The notes under the pieces are model-generated. The model was not told where the DNA came from. It saw only the letters and a program-made list of their open reading frames with translations, and did not search any database. From Galdieria partita (taxonomy: Eukaryota; Rhodophyta; Bangiophyceae; Galdieriales; Galdieriaceae): DNA of 64,000 bases. The position numbers were made by a program, and so were the translations under genes. Position 1 is the first letter of the stretch, and the number at the start of each line of letters is the position of its first letter. The DNA is taken from contig BQMJ01000043.1 of assembly GCA_025991245.1 (NCBI GenBank), positions 62,001-126,000 of the forward strand, in the 5' to 3' direction. Below, one piece after another: positions 61,621 to 64,000 of the stretch.

Positions 61621-61950
61621 TCAAATAGTTTTGACTCGTCCCAAAGAGAGAATTTCAGGTTGCTTCACTCGATCACTCAGGACTCCGAATACTCGATTGC
61701 CCACAGGCTTCCCATTCGACTCCACTAGAATAACTCCATTCTGATCAATTCTCACAAAAGACCCATCTGGTCTCTTCTTTTCCACCTTACAACACGCTAC
61801 GATACCGTGATAGACTTTGCCCTCTGCAGCAACCACAATCTTGTTACCAACAGTAGCAAACTTCTTAGGTGGTCCAAGAATTCCTATACACCTTGCTGTT
61901 TTAGGCCCTGAATTGTCGAGTACCTTTAATACAGTTCTTATTTGAATCAT
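61621..61950 (-). CDS. MRPL14: Mitochondrial ribosomal protein uL14
   Basis: A single exon of 109 residues from the ATG at 61950. It matches bacterial-type uL14: MIQIRTVLKVLDNSGPKTA, then CIGILG, VGNKIVVAA, RRPDG-like KKRPDGSFVRIDQNGVILV, and GNRVFGVLSDR. Red algal plastid genomes encode their own rpl14 and the cytosolic L23 version is longer and distinct, so a nuclear bacterial-type copy is most likely mitochondrial. The chain is about a dozen residues shorter than bacterial L14 and no cleavable presequence is seen; the frame is open 11 codons upstream, without an ATG. It lies 113 bp downstream of ubiquilin on the same strand. Confidence 0.85.
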   Translation of the reverse strand: MIQIRTVLKVLDNSGPKTARCIGILGPPKKFATVGNKIVVAAEGKVYHGIVACCKVEKKRPDGSFVRIDQNGVILVESNGKPVGNRVFGVLSDRVKQPEILSLGRVKTI

Positions 61951-62063
61951 CCAAGTTGAATAACGGAAACGACCAACCAACAATCAATCGCCCTCAATTC
62001 CTAGAAAAACAGTCCTTTTCGAGAAAAGTAAATTTTTTGGGCTTTGAAAGGATAACATTTATA

Positions 62064-63687
62064 TTAGCCACCAAACTGATTCAACAATCTTTCTACTGCT
62101 GCAGCAACATTGCCATTGGTATATTTGAGTGCTTCCAAACACATATGTTTATCTAAGAAGCCCATTTCTCTCAACTGTTCCAACTGATTATGAAAGTGTG
62201 ATTCCAACTGTTCTTCAGTCATATTCGCAATTGCAGGATCAACAAACGATGCATTATTGGTAAAGGAAGATGATCCCAAAAGAGAAAACAAAGAACTCAT
62301 GTCAGGTGTAGAACCAACAGTAGGATTGGGTTGGAAAGTACTTGTGGGAGTTGTATTACTCATGTTATGGTTACTATCATGGGATGAAGGAAACGATGCC
62401 ATATTTGGATTCGTCGATGATTGAAAAGCTTGTTGTAATTGAAACATAGTGCGCAAAAACTGAGGATTTGACATTGTCCTCAGAAAGTCAGGATTCCTCA
62501 ACATATTCATCATCTGAGGATTGGATTCCACCATTTGCCGTAGTTGTGGATTGCTCATGAGAACTGATTCCACAGTTGAAGGGTCTGAAAACATATTTTG
62601 TAACATTTGCTGCACACCAGGATTCTCTAAAAGACTTGCCATAGTATTGGGATCGATAGCAGGAAAAGGCATTCCAAAAGGATTCGTAGTTCCACTGGAA
62701 TTGTTTGTGGTAGAAGCATTGTTGTTGTTGTTGTTGTTGTTCCAAGTTGTAAAATCGTCACTTTGAGATGTTGGTGCAGTTGCTCCGGATGTATTGTTTG
62801 CATTTTCATTGTTTCCAGTCATTTCAGTGGCTGATTGATAAAGTGGCTCTTGAATATTTGAATACATTCGTCTCAAGGCATCAAATCCACCAGGCATCAT
62901 TTCAATATTAGCCATTGCTCTATCCGTATTTCTCATCATTTCTGCCATAAGAGAAGGATTACTTGCCATTTCCATAGCTTGTCTCTAAAAAGTTTTAGCA
63001 AAACATTACAATTTATTTCATATTACTTACCAATACTTGTGGATCATTCATGACATGAGATAACTCTGGATTCTGTTCCATAAGTTGTCTCATCTGAGGA
63101 TTGTTCATCATCATGGAGCGCATAAGTTCTGGATTCTGTAAAAGAGATTGCATCATAGGAGAGTTCATTACTTGTCTCATAAGTTCTGGATTCTGCATAA
63201 GTTGTTGTTGTACATTGGCGGCATTTCCAAAGGACTCCATATTTGCAAATCCTGAAGGAGTAGTCCCAGTTGGAGCAGATTGACCTCCAAACATATTGAA
63301 AGGTTGTGCATTGGAGCTCGTGGTTGTTTGGGGTTGTGAAGTTCCAAAAGTATTCCAACTTCCAGGAGAAGACCCCATAGACTGGTTATTAGAAGTTGTA
63401 TTTGGTTGTACGCTATTATTTGCAGTTGAAGAGTTTGTGTTCGGTCCTCCACCTGCTCCTCGAACCAAATGCATTGTCTGACCATCTTCAAGACCATGTT
63501 TCTCTTTCAAGTCGTTCATAGTCTGAACGTCCTTCAGTATATGTCCTTTGAAAATAAGGCGCTGATTATCTGCTGGAATTCCACACAACTCTGCCAAACG
63601 GCCTTTAAAGGAACCCACAGTTTCACTCAGGTCTTCAACAGAAATGGTATACTTTCCTCCCGTCGAAGCCTTTATATTTACCTTCAT
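62064..63687 (-). CDS. UBQLN: Ubiquilin / DSK2 ubiquitin shuttle
   Basis: Two exons on the minus strand, 63031-63687 and 62064-62984, with a 46-bp phase-0 intron, encode 525 residues. Ubiquilins carry ubiquitinated proteins to the proteasome. The N-terminal ubiquitin-like domain covers about residues 1-76 (VNIKASTGGKYTISV, DNQRLIFKGHILKD). STI1-type repeats rich in Met, Asn, Gln and Pro follow, joined by the splice (NDPQVLRQAMEMASNPSLM), and again at MASLLENPGVQQMLQNMF. The C-terminus is a UBA domain with LREMGFLDKHMCLEALKYTNGN and a final FGG. Asparagine/threonine/serine-rich linkers lie between, one of them encoded by a trinucleotide repeat. Confidence 0.95.
62720..62741. repeat. (GTT)n trinucleotide repeat inside the ubiquilin coding region
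   Basis: About seven GTT units, reading as AAC on the coding strand and giving a run of asparagines in the low-complexity linker. Confidence 0.9.
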
Positions 63688-63818
63688 AACAGAACCCTAC
63701 GAAACTTGATACAAACTAAAATTTGGTTAGTTTCTGAAACCTATACAAGCAAACCTGACTCTTACTTGTCGTTTAAGACAGTTCACTCAGAAACCCAACA
63801 AGCGCAAAGACTAAAAAA

Positions 63819-64000
63819 ATGGCAACAGAATGGCAATGTGGGGATAAGAAGGAACTCAACACAACATATGAAAAGTCCATATTGGATAAACTACAAACTT
63901 TAAAAGGAAAACTTTACAAACTACGTGAGTCTATTTGTATTCATGATGCGGAAACTTTCATGAGTAGTAGCATACCGTACAAGTTATATCAAGTTGTGGA
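63819..64000 (+). CDS. 5' part of an unrecognised gene, cut by window end
   Basis: An ATG at 63819 opens a frame that runs to the end of the window without a stop (about 60 codons): MATEWQCGDKKELNTT, then SILDKLQTLKGKLYKLRE, ending near SSIPYKLYQVV. The charged helix pattern and codon use look coding. It is divergent from ubiquilin with 131 bp between start codons. A GTGAGT inside could be a splice donor, but reading through it stays open. No family recognised. Confidence 0.5.
   Translation, partial: MATEWQCGDKKELNTTYEKSILDKLQTLKGKLYKLRESICIHDAETFMSSSIPYKLYQVV

Overview
This is a nuclear eukaryotic window, most probably from a unicellular extremophilic red alga of the Cyanidiophyceae, with Galdieria the best guess. 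The inference rests on several things seen together: A+T-rich DNA packed with genes on both strands; about 40 predicted GT-AG introns, all 44 to 84 bp long; a cytosolic-type single-chain acetyl-CoA carboxylase; a starch-binding CBM53 domain; long intronless genes of bacterial type; and a tRNA-Gly gene split by a 20-nt insert in its D-loop, a kind of disruption known from Cyanidiales nuclear tRNA genes. No database search was possible, so the genus is inference.

Layout. 1-7 kb: tail of a PRP40-like FF protein, a tryptophan/tyrosine-permease-like transporter, a 1-kb gene-free stretch, glycerol kinase, an unrecognised two-exon gene, and spermidine synthase. 7-20 kb: rhodanese, ATP-type phosphofructokinase, a DHRS11-like dehydrogenase, a four-exon KRTCAP2-like oligosaccharyltransferase subunit, two tandem MRS2/CorA-type transporters (one with GFN in place of GMN), a 1060-residue FUSC-like membrane protein, cysteinyl-tRNA synthetase and an AAK1/NAK-type kinase. 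20-30 kb: a small coiled-coil gene, the five-exon acetyl-CoA carboxylase, and HMG-CoA synthase. 30-39 kb: tRNA-Gly, a WEE1-like kinase, a WD40 protein, a NOL9/Grc3 polynucleotide kinase, D-amino-acid oxidase with a peroxisomal tail, an acidic unknown, and the U5 snRNP 40K protein. 39-47 kb: an intronless DUF5107-TPR protein, an intronless MYORG-like GH31 glycosidase, a beta-rich protein and a CBM53/EF-hand protein. 47-64 kb: an unknown coiled-coil protein, a TIM17-like protein, MCM7, a cyclin-box protein, ATE1, an odd hotdog-fold protein, 6-phosphogluconate dehydrogenase, THOC7, a TRM9-like and an m3C-type tRNA methyltransferase, mitochondrial uL14, ubiquilin and the start of one more gene.

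The genes are mostly housekeeping, but several fit a mixotrophic red alga that uses glycerol, stores starch and makes galactosyl-glycerol: glycerol kinase, the GH31 enzyme, DUF5107-TPR, the CBM53 protein, PFK and 6PGDH. Compaction is extreme: stop codons of convergent genes overlap or sit 1 bp apart, start codons of divergent genes lie 2 to 8 bp apart, and two same-strand genes overlap by 80 bp in different frames. I saw no mobile element, viral remnant or CRISPR array. Exon coordinates below were worked out by hand from splice signals, reading-frame continuity and family alignment from memory.
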